Source: Pararhizobium sp. IMCC21322
GTDB lineage: Bacteria; Pseudomonadota; Alphaproteobacteria; Rhizobiales; GCA-2746425
NCBI RefSeq assembly: GCF_030758295.1
Contig: NZ_CP132335.1
Location: 2,084,412 to 2,148,411, forward strand
Direction: 5' to 3'
DNA: 64,000 nt
Position 1 is the first letter of the stretch; each line of letters opens with the position of its first letter. Below the pieces are notes generated by a model. It saw only the letters and a list, made by a program, of their open reading frames with translations. It did not search any database and was not told the DNA's origin. Positions 1 to 8,643 of the stretch are shown here, piece by piece. The position numbers and the translations under genes were made by a program.

Positions 1-390
1 ATGATCCGCCACAAATGCTGCGTGTTCGGCCTCGGAAATGTGAGGTGTTTCTGCAATGCCTTCTGTCAACGCTTTGAAATAGAGCCCAGTACCACCAACC
101 AGGATAGGCAATTGTTTGTTGTCCCAAATGTCCTGCAGTGTCGGCGAGACATCCCGCAGCCAGCCGCCGACCGAGTAGCGCGTGTCCGAAGAGACATGGC
201 CATAAAGCCGGTGAGGCAGGGCCTGTTCATCCTCTTCAGAAGGGCGCGCAGTCAAAATCCGCAACCCATCATAGACCTGCATGGAATCTGCATTGACAAT
301 GACACCGCCCAACTGCTTTGCCAGCGCCATGGCAAAGCCGGACTTGCCGCTGGCCGTTGGTCCGGCTATCAACACCGCGCGTTTTGTCAC
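1..390 (-). CDS. miaA: tRNA dimethylallyltransferase (partial, N-terminal part)
   Basis: MiaA transfers the dimethylallyl group to A37 of tRNAs that read codons starting with U, in the cytoplasm. About 130 N-terminal residues are visible; the rest lies beyond the left edge. The protein begins with the P-loop GPTASGKS, followed by [19 protein letters not shown] and the [10 protein letters not shown] segment, all typical of MiaA. The start is a GTG at 390; no ATG fits before the P-loop. It is divergent from serB with only 39 bp between the starts. Nothing suggests decay; the gene is simply cut by the window. Confidence 0.95.
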   Translation of the reverse strand, partial: MTKRAVLIAGPTASGKSGFAMALAKQLGGVIVNADSMQVYDGLRILTARPSEEDEQALPHRLYGHVSSDTRYSVGGWLRDVSPTLQDIWDNKQLPILVGGTGLYFKALTEGIAETPHISEAEHAAFVADH

Positions 391-429
391 CTTGTCCAAC
401 CTTGAATTCTTTATAGCTCTGGAGTTTCC

Positions 430-1311
430 ATGCCATATGTTCTGACGTTAATTGCCGCCCCCGACTTCGTGGATTTTTCCGGCTTCGTCACAACAATCAG
501 GCAACGTCTGGCTAGCACGCAGGAACCGGTCTGGCTACATCCCGGTCAGGCTGTTGATCTGTCGTTGCCCGAAAGTGATTTTGTGGTGGCTGAAGGGCTT
601 CTTCAGGGGCAGGCCATCGACTATGCCTTTCAATCATCACATGCGCGCCGTCGTAAATTGCTGATCGCAGACATGGACAGCACAATGATTGGTCAGGAAT
701 GCATTGATGAACTGGCCGCAGAAGTGGGCCTGAAAGAAAAAGTGTCTGCCATAACCGCAGCTGCCATGCGCGGCGAAATCGAATTTGAACCGGCATTGCG
801 GGAACGCGTCGCTTTGCTCAAAGGTCTGCCGGAATCGGTTGTCGATGAAGTCATCCAGAACCGCATCACCCTGACGCCCGGCGGCGCAGCGCTGGTCGCC
901 ACCATGAAACAGCATGGGGCTTACACGGCGCTTGTATCAGGTGGCTTTACGGCCTTCACAAGCCGTATCGCCAGCCGTATCGGCTTTGATGAAAACCGCG
1001 CCAATATTCTGAACGTTGAAAACGGTTTGCTGACCGGTACGGTTCAGGAACCTATTTTGGGACGGCAGGCAAAAATTGAAGCGCTTGAGCACATCACTGC
1101 GCGCCTTGGCACAACACCACAACAGGCTATTGCCGTTGGGGACGGAGCCAATGATCTCGGCATGATTCGTCTGGCCGGTCTTGGGGTCGCAATCCACGCA
1201 AAGCCCGCTGTCGCAGCTGAGGCAGATGTGCGTATCGAGCATAATGATCTGTCAGCATTGTTGTATCTTCAGGGTTACGCCCGGGACGAATGGGTCACAG
1301 AAGCGACATAA
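430..1311 (+). CDS. serB: phosphoserine phosphatase SerB
   Basis: SerB hydrolyses O-phospho-L-serine to L-serine, the last step of serine synthesis. The 293-residue protein is a HAD-superfamily hydrolase: the nucleophile motif is DMDSTMI near residue 81 (the first Asp is the nucleophile, the second the general acid), motif II is the Ser in LVSGGFT, and motif III/IV is GDGANDLGM near residue 237. The roughly 75 residues before the catalytic domain form the ACT-like N-terminal part usual in proteobacterial SerB. It is divergent from miaA and ends at a bidirectional terminator shared with the Do protease gene. Confidence 0.96.
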   Translation: MPYVLTLIAAPDFVDFSGFVTTIRQRLASTQEPVWLHPGQAVDLSLPESDFVVAEGLLQGQAIDYAFQSSHARRRKLLIADMDSTMIGQECIDELAAEVGLKEKVSAITAAAMRGEIEFEPALRERVALLKGLPESVVDEVIQNRITLTPGGAALVATMKQHGAYTALVSGGFTAFTSRIASRIGFDENRANILNVENGLLTGTVQEPILGRQAKIEALEHITARLGTTPQQAIAVGDGANDLGMIRLAGLGVAIHAKPAVAAEADVRIEHNDLSALLYLQGYARDEWVTEAT

Positions 1312-1312
1312 A

Positions 1313-1349
1313 AAAAGACCGCAACTTCAATAGGAAGCCGCGGTCTTTT
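1313..1349. terminator. bidirectional rho-independent terminator
   Basis: A ten-base perfect stem, AAAAGACCGC at 1313-1322 and GCGGTCTTTT at 1340-1349, with a 17-base loop. The A tract on one side and the T tract on the other let it serve both serB (plus) and the converging Do protease gene (minus). Confidence 0.88.
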
Positions 1350-1377
1350 GAATCAGTTCGTTAAAAACGGCTGACGT

Positions 1378-2904
1378 TTACTCGGTCTCTTCTTCTTCAA
1401 GCCGAACAGCGACAAAGCGCAGTTCGTTTTCCTTGTTCACCAGCAACAGCAGCGCTGATCGGCGACCGCCTTCTTCCTGCAGTTCTGCAATGCGCTTTAC
1501 CACATCATCGACAGTGCTGACTTTCTGCTGAGAGACCTCTTGAATGACATCGCCTGCACGAACCTGCTTTTCAGCCGCATTCGAGTTTTCAATAACATCA
1601 ATAACCAGAACGCCTTCGGCATCATCAGCAAGTTCGAACTTGGCGCGGGCATCATCGTCGATTTCGCCAAGCATCATGCCCAGAACTTCAACAGGTTTTG
1701 ACGCATCATCCTCGTCCGCGTCTGTCTGAGCCGCGATCAGCTTCTCACCTTCTTCCAATCGACCAAGCGTGACGGCAATCTCAACGGCCTGACCATCACG
1801 AAGCACAGTCACGGAAACTGCTTTGCCAACAGCCGTATCGGCCACGATGCGAGGCAGTTCACGCATGCTGGGCACTACTTTGCCATCAAAAGTCAGAATC
1901 ACATCACCCGGCTGGACACCAGATTTTTCAGCGGGACCGCCCGCAGTCACACCTGCCACCAGCGCACCGGTTGCTTCTTCCATATCCAGGCTCTCGGCGA
2001 TGTCATCAGTGACCTGTTGAATGCGCACACCCAGCCAGCCGCGACGCGTCTCACCAAACTCCTGCAACTGGTTGACAACACTGGCGGCCAGATTTGAGGG
2101 GACCGCAAACCCGATACCAATGGACCCGCCGGTTGGGGAAATGATCGCTGTGTTGATACCAATCACTTCACCCTCTGCGTTAAACAGAGGCCCACCGGAA
2201 TTACCGCGATTGATTGCGGCATCCGTTTGAATGAAGCTGTCATAGGGGCCGGAGTTAATGTCGCGGTTCTGGGCAGAAATAATGCCCACCGTCACTGTGC
2301 CACCCAGGCCGAACGGGTTCCCGATAGCCATAACCCAGTCGCCAACGCGCATGGATTTGGAATTGCCAAAGTCCACGGCAACCAGCGGTTCTTCTGGCTC
2401 AACCTGCAAAACGGCGACGTCGGTTTTTGGATCTGTGCCAATCAGTGTTGCCGTCAACGCCGAGCCATCAGAGAAGTTGGCAATAATTTCATCGGCGCCT
2501 TCAATCACATGATTGTTGGTAATGATGATACCGGAAGAATCAATCACAAAGCCGGAACCAAGAGACTGTACCTGACGCCCTCTCGGGCCACGTGGCTGCG
2601 GTGTTTCGTCACCGTCTTCGCCATTTTCGCCGCCATCTCTGTCGCCAAAAAATTCGTCGAAAAATTCCTGAAACGGTGAGCCCTCAGGGGCTCTTGGAAC
2701 CGGCACCCGGCGCTGGTCCGTGGCCTGCACACGCTGCGAAGTTGAAATATTGACAACTGCGGGCAGGAGCTTTTCGGCCAGATCTGCAACCGAATCCGGT
2801 CCATCAGCCTGGGCCGAAAGGCTGCCGGCAAATGTCATGGTTACAATCAGGCTCGTGGCAACAAAGCCGCGCTTGAGAGTCTGAATAGCCGCTTCATGGA
2901 ACAT
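1378..2904 (-). CDS. degP: Do family periplasmic serine protease (DegP/MucD type)
   Basis: HtrA/Do protease that degrades or holds misfolded periplasmic proteins. The 508-residue product has an N-terminal signal sequence ending near the AQA at 31-33, a trypsin-like domain with catalytic His132 (TNNHVI), Asp162 (KTDVAV) and Ser236 (GNSGGPL), and two PDZ domains (about 275-365 and 395-500). An acidic, Gly-rich insert sits at about 85-110 in the loop before the protease core. It is last in the hflK-hflC-DUF2065-Do protease gene string, which ties it to membrane and envelope protein quality control. The 165-bp gap before it may carry its own promoter. Confidence 0.93.
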   Translation of the reverse strand: MFHEAAIQTLKRGFVATSLIVTMTFAGSLSAQADGPDSVADLAEKLLPAVVNISTSQRVQATDQRRVPVPRAPEGSPFQEFFDEFFGDRDGGENGEDGDETPQPRGPRGRQVQSLGSGFVIDSSGIIITNNHVIEGADEIIANFSDGSALTATLIGTDPKTDVAVLQVEPEEPLVAVDFGNSKSMRVGDWVMAIGNPFGLGGTVTVGIISAQNRDINSGPYDSFIQTDAAINRGNSGGPLFNAEGEVIGINTAIISPTGGSIGIGFAVPSNLAASVVNQLQEFGETRRGWLGVRIQQVTDDIAESLDMEEATGALVAGVTAGGPAEKSGVQPGDVILTFDGKVVPSMRELPRIVADTAVGKAVSVTVLRDGQAVEIAVTLGRLEEGEKLIAAQTDADEDDASKPVEVLGMMLGEIDDDARAKFELADDAEGVLVIDVIENSNAAEKQVRAGDVIQEVSQQKVSTVDDVVKRIAELQEEGGRRSALLLLVNKENELRFVAVRLEEEETE

Positions 2905-2987
2905 GAATCGTCTCTTTTTCTGCTGAAGTTAAAATTGTGATGTGAGAATTGGCAAAAGGCGCGGCGAATGCAAGCCCCTAACCGGAT

Positions 2988-3020
2988 TTGCGAATTAAAC
3001 TTCGTTCATAAAATTCGCAA
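2988..3020. repeat. nine-base perfect inverted repeat upstream of the Do protease gene
   Basis: TTGCGAATT at 2988-2996 and AATTCGCAA at 3012-3020, perfectly complementary with a 15-base spacer, lie in the 165-bp gap between the DUF2065 gene and the Do protease gene. No T tract follows on either strand, so it is not a standard terminator. It could be an operator or an mRNA hairpin; the sequence does not decide. Confidence 0.45.
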
Positions 3021-3069
3021 GGGCTGTTCTATTGAGGGCTGAACTCAATTGGGAGATAGGGTCCGTACC

Positions 3070-3255
3070 CTAGTGCCGCAGCAGCCATACAATCACGAAG
3101 CCAAGGCCCATCGCGATCAGTCCACCGGTTCGCAACCGGGTTTCAGGAATGGGTAACATCTGTTGTATGGCGCGTTTCATAGCGCCAGGGGCTAGCGCAT
3201 ACAAAACGCCCTCGATCACAAGCACGAGACCGAGGGCGGTAAGTAGATCGTTCAT
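3070..3255 (-). CDS. DUF2065 family small membrane protein
   Basis: A 61-residue protein with two hydrophobic segments (about 5-25 and 43-60) joined by a short basic loop with the PIPETRLRTGG segment, which is the DUF2065 pattern. Members of this family are commonly found next to hflC in proteobacteria, as here: it starts 10 bp after the hflC stop codon. No biochemical role is established that I know of; association with the HflKC membrane complex is inferred from position only. Confidence 0.85.
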   Translation of the reverse strand: MNDLLTALGLVLVIEGVLYALAPGAMKRAIQQMLPIPETRLRTGGLIAMGLGFVIVWLLRH

Positions 3256-3265
3256 TCAGAAACCG

Positions 3266-4261
3266 TCAATTCGTGGTTGCTGGTTCTGATGTCGAATCAG
3301 CAGGTGCCACATCATCAGATGGTGCAACGGCTTCATCATCAACAGCTTCTGTTTCTGCGCTCGGAGTTTCACGGAAAGCGCTCGGCTCTGCCGCTTGGCC
3401 AGGAGAAGCGAAGAACTGGAAGAATTCGCTGTTTGGAGAAATCACAAGCTGAGTGCTTTCACTGTCCAAACCACGCTCATAGGCCTGCATGGAACGGTAG
3501 AAGGAGAAAAACTCCGGATCCCGACCAAAGGCGTTCGCAAAAATTTCGTTTCGCTTCGCATCGCCTTCACCACGGACACGTTGGCTGTCACGTTCAGCTT
3601 CTGCGCGGATCACGATGCCATCACGGTCGGCTCTTGAACGAATGCGTCGACCGGCTTCCTCACCACGCGCACGAATGTCCGTCGCTTCACGCTCACGCTC
3701 TGTCTGCATCCGCTGATAGACCGCCTGACTGTTAGCTTCCGGCAGGTCTGCACGGCGGATACGAACGTCTACAACTTGTACGCCAAAGTCACTGGCTTCG
3801 CGGTTCAACGATGCTGTGATGCCTGTCATCAGAGCTTGGCGGTCATCCCGAACCAACTCCTCAAATGATGCCTCACCAAGAACCCGCCGTGTTGCGGAGT
3901 TCAGGACAGTTTCAAGCCGCTGATTGGCATTCACTTCAGAGCCAGCTGCCTGGAAGAAGCGTAATGGATCAACAATTTTGTAACGTGCAAAAGCATCCAC
4001 GACGATACGCTTCTGATCCGAAGCGATAATCTCCTGCGCAGGCGCTGAGAGACTGAGAATACGTTTGTCGATATATACAACATTGTCGATCAACGGCAGT
4101 TTGAAGCTGAGGCCAGGTGAGGTGATAACATTTACCGGCTCACCAAAGCGCAACACCAGCGCTTGCTGCGTGACGTTGACAATGAAGAAACTACCATAGG
4201 CCAGCAGAACCAGCACACCTATGATGACAAGGCCTGCGCCTCCGAAAAGACTCTTCTTCAT
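3266..4261 (-). CDS. hflC: HflC, prohibitin-like modulator of FtsH
   Basis: HflC is the partner of HflK in the inner-membrane SPFH complex that surrounds and modulates the FtsH protease. The 331-residue protein has one N-terminal membrane segment (about 8-28), an SPFH/band 7 domain starting at QQALVLRFGEPV, and an Ala/Glu-rich coiled coil rich in Arg (about 190-255). The C-terminal 40 residues are an acidic, Pro/Ala-rich tail. The start codon overlaps the hflK stop codon by four bases, so the pair is translationally coupled. Confidence 0.95.
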   Translation of the reverse strand: MKKSLFGGAGLVIIGVLVLLAYGSFFIVNVTQQALVLRFGEPVNVITSPGLSFKLPLIDNVVYIDKRILSLSAPAQEIIASDQKRIVVDAFARYKIVDPLRFFQAAGSEVNANQRLETVLNSATRRVLGEASFEELVRDDRQALMTGITASLNREASDFGVQVVDVRIRRADLPEANSQAVYQRMQTEREREATDIRARGEEAGRRIRSRADRDGIVIRAEAERDSQRVRGEGDAKRNEIFANAFGRDPEFFSFYRSMQAYERGLDSESTQLVISPNSEFFQFFASPGQAAEPSAFRETPSAETEAVDDEAVAPSDDVAPADSTSEPATTN

Positions 4262-5424
4262 TGGGTAGTCCTTTTATTCAATTCGTTCAGTGGCAGATAA
4301 GGCACAACGCCTGAACCAGCCCCTTCTTCCAGAATGACCTTGTTTGTTCCCGCAAACACTTTTTCCATGGTCTCAAGGAACATACGTTTGCGTGTCACTT
4401 CCGGTGCGATTGCATATTGTTCGTAAATGCTGACGAAACGATCTGCCTGACCTTCGGCCTCGGCAATTGTCTGTTCACGATAGGCTGCTGCGTTCTCGAA
4501 AATACGAGCCGCTTCACCGCGTGCACGTGGCAGAATACCATTCAAATAGGCCTGCGCCTCGTTCTGCGAACGTTCAGCATCAGCACGAGCTGCCTGAACA
4601 TCACGGAAAGCGTCGATGACCTGGCTGGGCGGATCAACCTTCAAAAGTTGAACCTGTGTGATGAGAATGCCAGATGCGTAGCTGTCCATGGTCGATTGCA
4701 TGACTTCCTGAACGGCTGTTTCCGTAATCTGCCGTGCCTGTGTCAGGATTGGCTGAATGTCAGAACTGCCAACCACTTCGCGCATGGCGCTTTCAGCAAC
4801 CGCTTTTACGGTCGTGTCTGCATCCTTGACGTTAAACAGATAATCGGACGCATTGTTGATGACCCAGAAGACTGCAAAATCTACATCGACGATGTTTTCA
4901 TCGCCTGTCAGCATCAGGCTTTCTTCCGGCACATCGCGGATTGCAGTGGATCGTGGCCCATTGTCGCGCATGCCCACATCAACGCGATTCACACGTGTAA
5001 CTGATGGTGTGAACACAGTTTCCAGTGGGTAGGGCAGGCGGAAATTCAGACCCGGCTGGGTCGTCCGGTGCATTTCACCAAATCGCAGCACAACGCCCTG
5101 CTGTTCTGGCTCAACGCGAAATGTGAAGAAATTGTAGAGCACGAACCCAAGAATTGCCAAAGCGGCAAAACCAAGGAAAACCGGGTTGCTGCCACCCAGG
5201 CCGCCGCCAGAGCCACCGCCGCCCGGCAGGACCTGCTTAAGGCGCTCCTGGCTTTTACGGATAAGGTCTTCCAGGTCAGGCGTGTTGTCACCGCCACCAC
5301 CGCCGCTGCCATTCTGGCCGCCGCCCCACGGTCCCTGATTCTTGGGTCCGTCATTCTTTTTACCGGATCCCCACGGCCCGCCACTGCCGTTCGATCCGCC
5401 TCCGGTTTGGTTGCTCCAAGGCAT
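4258..5424 (-). CDS. hflK: HflK, prohibitin-like modulator of FtsH
   Basis: Partner of HflC in the FtsH-modulating complex. The open frame extends to 5532, but the ATG at 5424 is preferred: it gives MPWSNQTGGG, the expected start of HflK, and has an AAGGA ribosome binding site about ten bases upstream. That product is 388 residues: a Gly/Asn-rich cytoplasmic N-terminal region (1-80), one membrane segment (about 82-102), the SPFH domain beginning at VEPEQQGVVLRFGEM, then a coiled coil and the LPLNEL tail. It is first of the hflK-hflC-DUF2065-Do protease string and divergent from ccmC. Confidence 0.95.
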   Translation of the reverse strand: MPWSNQTGGGSNGSGGPWGSGKKNDGPKNQGPWGGGQNGSGGGGGDNTPDLEDLIRKSQERLKQVLPGGGGSGGGLGGSNPVFLGFAALAILGFVLYNFFTFRVEPEQQGVVLRFGEMHRTTQPGLNFRLPYPLETVFTPSVTRVNRVDVGMRDNGPRSTAIRDVPEESLMLTGDENIVDVDFAVFWVINNASDYLFNVKDADTTVKAVAESAMREVVGSSDIQPILTQARQITETAVQEVMQSTMDSYASGILITQVQLLKVDPPSQVIDAFRDVQAARADAERSQNEAQAYLNGILPRARGEAARIFENAAAYREQTIAEAEGQADRFVSIYEQYAIAPEVTRKRMFLETMEKVFAGTNKVILEEGAGSGVVPYLPLNELNKRTTQ

Positions 5425-5627
5425 AAATGTGTCCTTACAAGGAAAAAATTGCTTGAAGGGGTTATAGGCATGGCGTCGCTGGCTTTCAATGCGGTGAGGG
5501 CAATGAGCGTGTTGAAAGTAAATAATTTTCACTCATTTAATGAAGTAGTCGCCTTTGAGATCACAAACGACCCTTCTGGGAGGGAAGTTCAATTGCAAAA
5601 TTTTTCTGCGCAGCTAAAAGGATGGCC

Positions 5628-6368
5628 ATGAGCTGGTTTAACGATTTAGCAAATCCCACACGTTTTCTGAACCTGTCAGCAAAGCTGCTGCCGTGGCTGT
5701 GGGGTGCTGCCCTGATAATTCTGGTGGTCGGTTTTTATATGGCGTTCTTCGTTGCGCCAGAAGACTATCAGCAGGGCCAGACCATTCGCATCATGTTTAT
5801 CCATGTGCCATTTGCCTGGCTTGCGATGGCAACCTACGCTTTGATGGCGATTTCAAGCATTGGCACGCTGGTGTGGAAGCATCCGTTGGCCGATGTCTCG
5901 GCAAAGGCCGCTGCCCCGTTGGGCGCTGCCTTTGCGCTGATCTGCCTGCTGACCGGTTCCTTCTGGGGCAAGCCCATGTGGGGCACCTGGTGGGTTTGGG
6001 ATGCGCGCCTGACCTCCATGCTCGTGCTTTTTCTGATGTATCTTGGGCTGATAGCGCTTTGGAATGCGGTTGAGGATCCTATCCGTGCCGGCAAAGCCGC
6101 CGCCGTTCTGACACTGGTGGGCTCCATTAATCTGCCCATCATCAAGTTTTCAGTAGACTGGTGGAATACTCTGCATCAGCCTGCCAGTGTGTTTCGGTTT
6201 GACGGCCCTACCATTCATGTTTCCATGCTCATCCCACTTCTTTTGATAGCCGTCGGAATGACCATTTTGTTTCTGGCGCTGCATATGGTCGCAATGCGAA
6301 CAGAAATCATGCGCCGACGTGTCAGAACGCTTCGGCTGCTGGAAGCTTCACGGGCTGTGGGGGCCTGA
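5628..6368 (+). CDS. ccmC: heme exporter/handling protein CcmC
   Basis: CcmC is a six-helix inner-membrane protein that presents heme to CcmE during cytochrome c maturation. The Trp-rich heme-binding motif WGTWWVWDARLT is near residue 123, with the flanking periplasmic histidines in IHVPFAW and in the segment PTIHVSM. The ATG at 5628 is chosen over the in-frame ATG at 5622 because an AAAGG ribosome binding site at 5617-5621 would abut 5622 but sits six bases from 5628. ccmD and ccmG follow. The ABC exporter genes ccmA and ccmB, often just upstream, are not here; hflK lies in that position. Confidence 0.94.
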   Translation: MSWFNDLANPTRFLNLSAKLLPWLWGAALIILVVGFYMAFFVAPEDYQQGQTIRIMFIHVPFAWLAMATYALMAISSIGTLVWKHPLADVSAKAAAPLGAAFALICLLTGSFWGKPMWGTWWVWDARLTSMLVLFLMYLGLIALWNAVEDPIRAGKAAAVLTLVGSINLPIIKFSVDWWNTLHQPASVFRFDGPTIHVSMLIPLLLIAVGMTILFLALHMVAMRTEIMRRRVRTLRLLEASRAVGA

Positions 6369-6370
6369 CC

Positions 6371-6580
6371 ATGCAAAATTTCGGGTTTATCCTGGCTAGT
6401 TATTTGTCCACCGTCCTCATCATTGGCGCTGTTGCGTTGTGGCTTGTACTTGACCACAAGAAGCAGAAGGGCGCTTTGCAGGCCCTGGAAGCGCGTGGGG
6501 TGCGGCGCAGGGCACAATCTGCGACCGCTGCCGCCGATCCTGCCAATCCAACCCCTACCAGCGAACAGGTGACAAAGTGA
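6371..6580 (+). CDS. ccmD: heme exporter protein CcmD
   Basis: CcmD is a small single-span protein needed to release holo-CcmE from the CcmABC complex. The 69-residue product has one membrane helix (about 8-27) followed by a basic, Ala/Gln-rich cytoplasmic tail containing the LEARGVRRRA stretch usual for the family. It starts two bases after the ccmC stop and its TGA overlaps the GTG start of ccmG. Confidence 0.85.
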   Translation: MQNFGFILASYLSTVLIIGAVALWLVLDHKKQKGALQALEARGVRRRAQSATAAADPANPTPTSEQVTK

Positions 6581-7167
6581 CCTCACGCCGTATGCTTGCC
6601 TTTGTGCCGCTGTTGATCTTTGCCGGTTTGGCAGCCTTGTTCTTCATTCAACTGTCCCGGGGTGGCGGCAGCAACGTGGTGCCGTCCGCCCTGATCGGCG
6701 CAGCGGTTCCGCAAGTGGAACTGGCCGCACTGGACGGACTGAAGACCAATGGCGTGCAGGTGCCTGGCATGTCGCCGGACCAGATGAAGGGGCAGGTCAG
6801 CATCGTCAATATCTGGGCAAGCTGGTGCGCCCCCTGCCGGGCCGAGCATCCGCTTCTGGTGGAATTGTCTGAAGATGAACGGTTTCAGATGATTGGTATC
6901 AATTACAAGGATAAGCCCTCGAACGCGCTGCGGTTTCTCGGATCACTAGGCAACCCCTATGACATCGTGGGTGTGGATGAGGATGGGCGCTCTTCTATCG
7001 AATGGGGTGTTTATGGCGTCCCGGAAACCTTCATCGTCGATGCTGATGGCAAGATCGCACACAAACATGTGGGCCCGTTATCAGCCGCATCAATGGAAAG
7101 CTCTTTCATGCCGGCGTTGGCTGAAGTGTTGGCGTCGCGTCCGTCAGCCATCCTGAAACCTGATTGA
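6577..7167 (+). CDS. ccmG: CcmG/DsbE thiol:disulfide oxidoreductase
   Basis: A periplasmic membrane-anchored thioredoxin-fold protein that reduces apocytochrome c cysteines before heme attachment. The 196-residue product has an N-terminal anchor (about 5-24) and a DsbE-type domain with the active site WASWCAPCRAEHP near residue 88 and the cis-proline region YGVPETFIVD. The GTG start overlaps the ccmD stop (GTGA), which indicates translational coupling in a ccmC-ccmD-ccmG operon. Confidence 0.93.
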   Translation: MTSRRMLAFVPLLIFAGLAALFFIQLSRGGGSNVVPSALIGAAVPQVELAALDGLKTNGVQVPGMSPDQMKGQVSIVNIWASWCAPCRAEHPLLVELSEDERFQMIGINYKDKPSNALRFLGSLGNPYDIVGVDEDGRSSIEWGVYGVPETFIVDADGKIAHKHVGPLSAASMESSFMPALAEVLASRPSAILKPD

Positions 7168-7179
7168 GAGCATTCCCGG

Positions 7180-7704
7180 ATGGCAAAAAACCCAAAAGAC
7201 CCGATACAGATCGAATTGTCGCGCGGCGTGGCTGTTCCAATCATTGCTGTCCTGCTGGGTCTGGCGACCTGGCTCCTCGTCACACTCTTTGCCCTGCCAA
7301 CCATTGATCAATCGGGAGTGGGCCTTCCGGGCACCGAAATTCTGACACGCTTTGCGCTGGGGGGGCTGCTGGCCGTCGCCATGATCGCGCCTGCCTATAC
7401 GATGATCAGAGCCATTCTGGACAAACGCCCGTTGATGACATTTGATGAAATCGGCATTCGGGCACTCAACTGGCCGCTGATGCGTCGCTCCATCCTATGG
7501 CAGGACGTGGATCAGTTGATGGGCAAGGGAATTTGGGTCGTCATGCTGGACAAGAACAAGCGACGCCACAAAATGATCGAAAGTCTAACCGGTGCCAAAG
7601 GCCTGTGGTTGCCAACCGTGCTGGCCAAAGGCGGTACGGCGGTCGTTGCCGACGCGGTGAAGACTTTTCGGCCTGATTTGTTTGAACCGGGTAAGATGTC
7701 GTAG
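7180..7704 (+). CDS. two-span membrane protein with a possible PH-like domain
   Basis: Unknown function. The 174-residue protein has two membrane helices (about 17-38 and 57-78) followed by a soluble domain beginning LMTFDEIGIRAL and containing a WQDVDQL segment. That pattern (a 'what the residue means here, in tandem with a W-x-D-I/V step') is reminiscent of small membrane proteins with a bacterial PH-like domain, but this is only a resemblance. It follows ccmG by 12 bp and is probably cotranscribed; a link to cytochrome maturation is not otherwise supported. It converges on ispE. Confidence 0.7.
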   Translation: MAKNPKDPIQIELSRGVAVPIIAVLLGLATWLLVTLFALPTIDQSGVGLPGTEILTRFALGGLLAVAMIAPAYTMIRAILDKRPLMTFDEIGIRALNWPLMRRSILWQDVDQLMGKGIWVVMLDKNKRRHKMIESLTGAKGLWLPTVLAKGGTAVVADAVKTFRPDLFEPGKMS

Positions 7705-7726
7705 CCGCTTAATCCGGGCTGCAGCA

Positions 7727-8635
7727 TCAAACAATATGCGTTGGGCAAATCCACCAGTTTGGATGTGATTTCTGCAAAGCCTGTGCCGCAATAACAGCGT
7801 TTTGCGAAGCGTCAAAAATTCCGAAACATGTCGCCCCGGAACCAGACATGCGTGCCATTTGCGCACCCTCATGAACCAGTTGCGCAATCACAAATTCAAT
7901 GTCCGGGCAAAGCCTGCAGGCCGGTTCGAACAGATCATTGCGTGTCCCCTCCAGCCAGGTAAGCCAGGCGTGACGATCACTTTGATCCGGAAGAGGGGGC
8001 AGTGCGCTCTGATCCGTATCTTGAAGGGCCTGAAACACCTGTGGTGTAGAGACGGGCAATCCAGGATTGACCAATACGACATTAAAGCCGGGCATATGCC
8101 TTTTGCTCAGCGGCACCAGTTTTTCACCAATCCCGCTCATGCGGCAGCTTTTCTGAGCAATGCAAACGGCGACGTCAGCGCCCAGCCCTATGCCAATAGC
8201 TTCAAGCACATTGGGGGGAAGGTTCAGGCCCCAAAGACGGTTCAGAGCTCGTAATGTTGCCGCCGCATCAGCTGAGCCACCGCCAACACCAGCTGATATA
8301 GGCAGGGTTTTCTCCAACACCAAATCAGCACCGGCACAGCTGAGCTCCAGTCCATTTGTATTGGCATGGTGCAACAGCGCGTGGGCAGCCGCCAGAACAC
8401 TATTGTTTGTATCAGACGGCAGCGTTTCTGCGCTGCCCCCCTGAATGGTCAATGAAAGTTTGGCAGCCGCAGTCGCTGAAATTTGGTCTCCGACGTCTGC
8501 AAAGACAACAAGCGAATCCAGCTCATGATAGCCGTCAGCCCGCTTGCCGGTGACATGCAATGCCAAATTGATTTTCGCGTGAGCGGTCTCAGCACAAGCG
8601 GCCGTATTGCTGTTCATCACCTTCGACCGGCTCAA
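7727..8635 (-). CDS. ispE: 4-diphosphocytidyl-2-C-methyl-D-erythritol kinase IspE
   Basis: IspE phosphorylates CDP-ME in the non-mevalonate (MEP) isoprenoid pathway. The 302-residue GHMP kinase shows AHAKINLALHVTGKRADGYHELDS near the N-terminus (split here as AKINLALHV and DGYHEL), the ATP-binding loop GVGGGSADAAATLRAL near residue 115, and the C-terminal MARMSGSGATCFGIF. The start may be the ATG at 8635 or at 8617. It lies nine bases after the TPR/LysM gene stop, which itself is just after a polyprenyl synthase gene, so two steps of isoprenoid metabolism share this gene string. Confidence 0.95.
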   Translation of the reverse strand: MSRSKVMNSNTAACAETAHAKINLALHVTGKRADGYHELDSLVVFADVGDQISATAAAKLSLTIQGGSAETLPSDTNNSVLAAAHALLHHANTNGLELSCAGADLVLEKTLPISAGVGGGSADAAATLRALNRLWGLNLPPNVLEAIGIGLGADVAVCIAQKSCRMSGIGEKLVPLSKRHMPGFNVVLVNPGLPVSTPQVFQALQDTDQSALPPLPDQSDRHAWLTWLEGTRNDLFEPACRLCPDIEFVIAQLVHEGAQMARMSGSGATCFGIFDASQNAVIAAQALQKSHPNWWICPTHIV

Positions 8636-8643
8636 GTCCCGAT

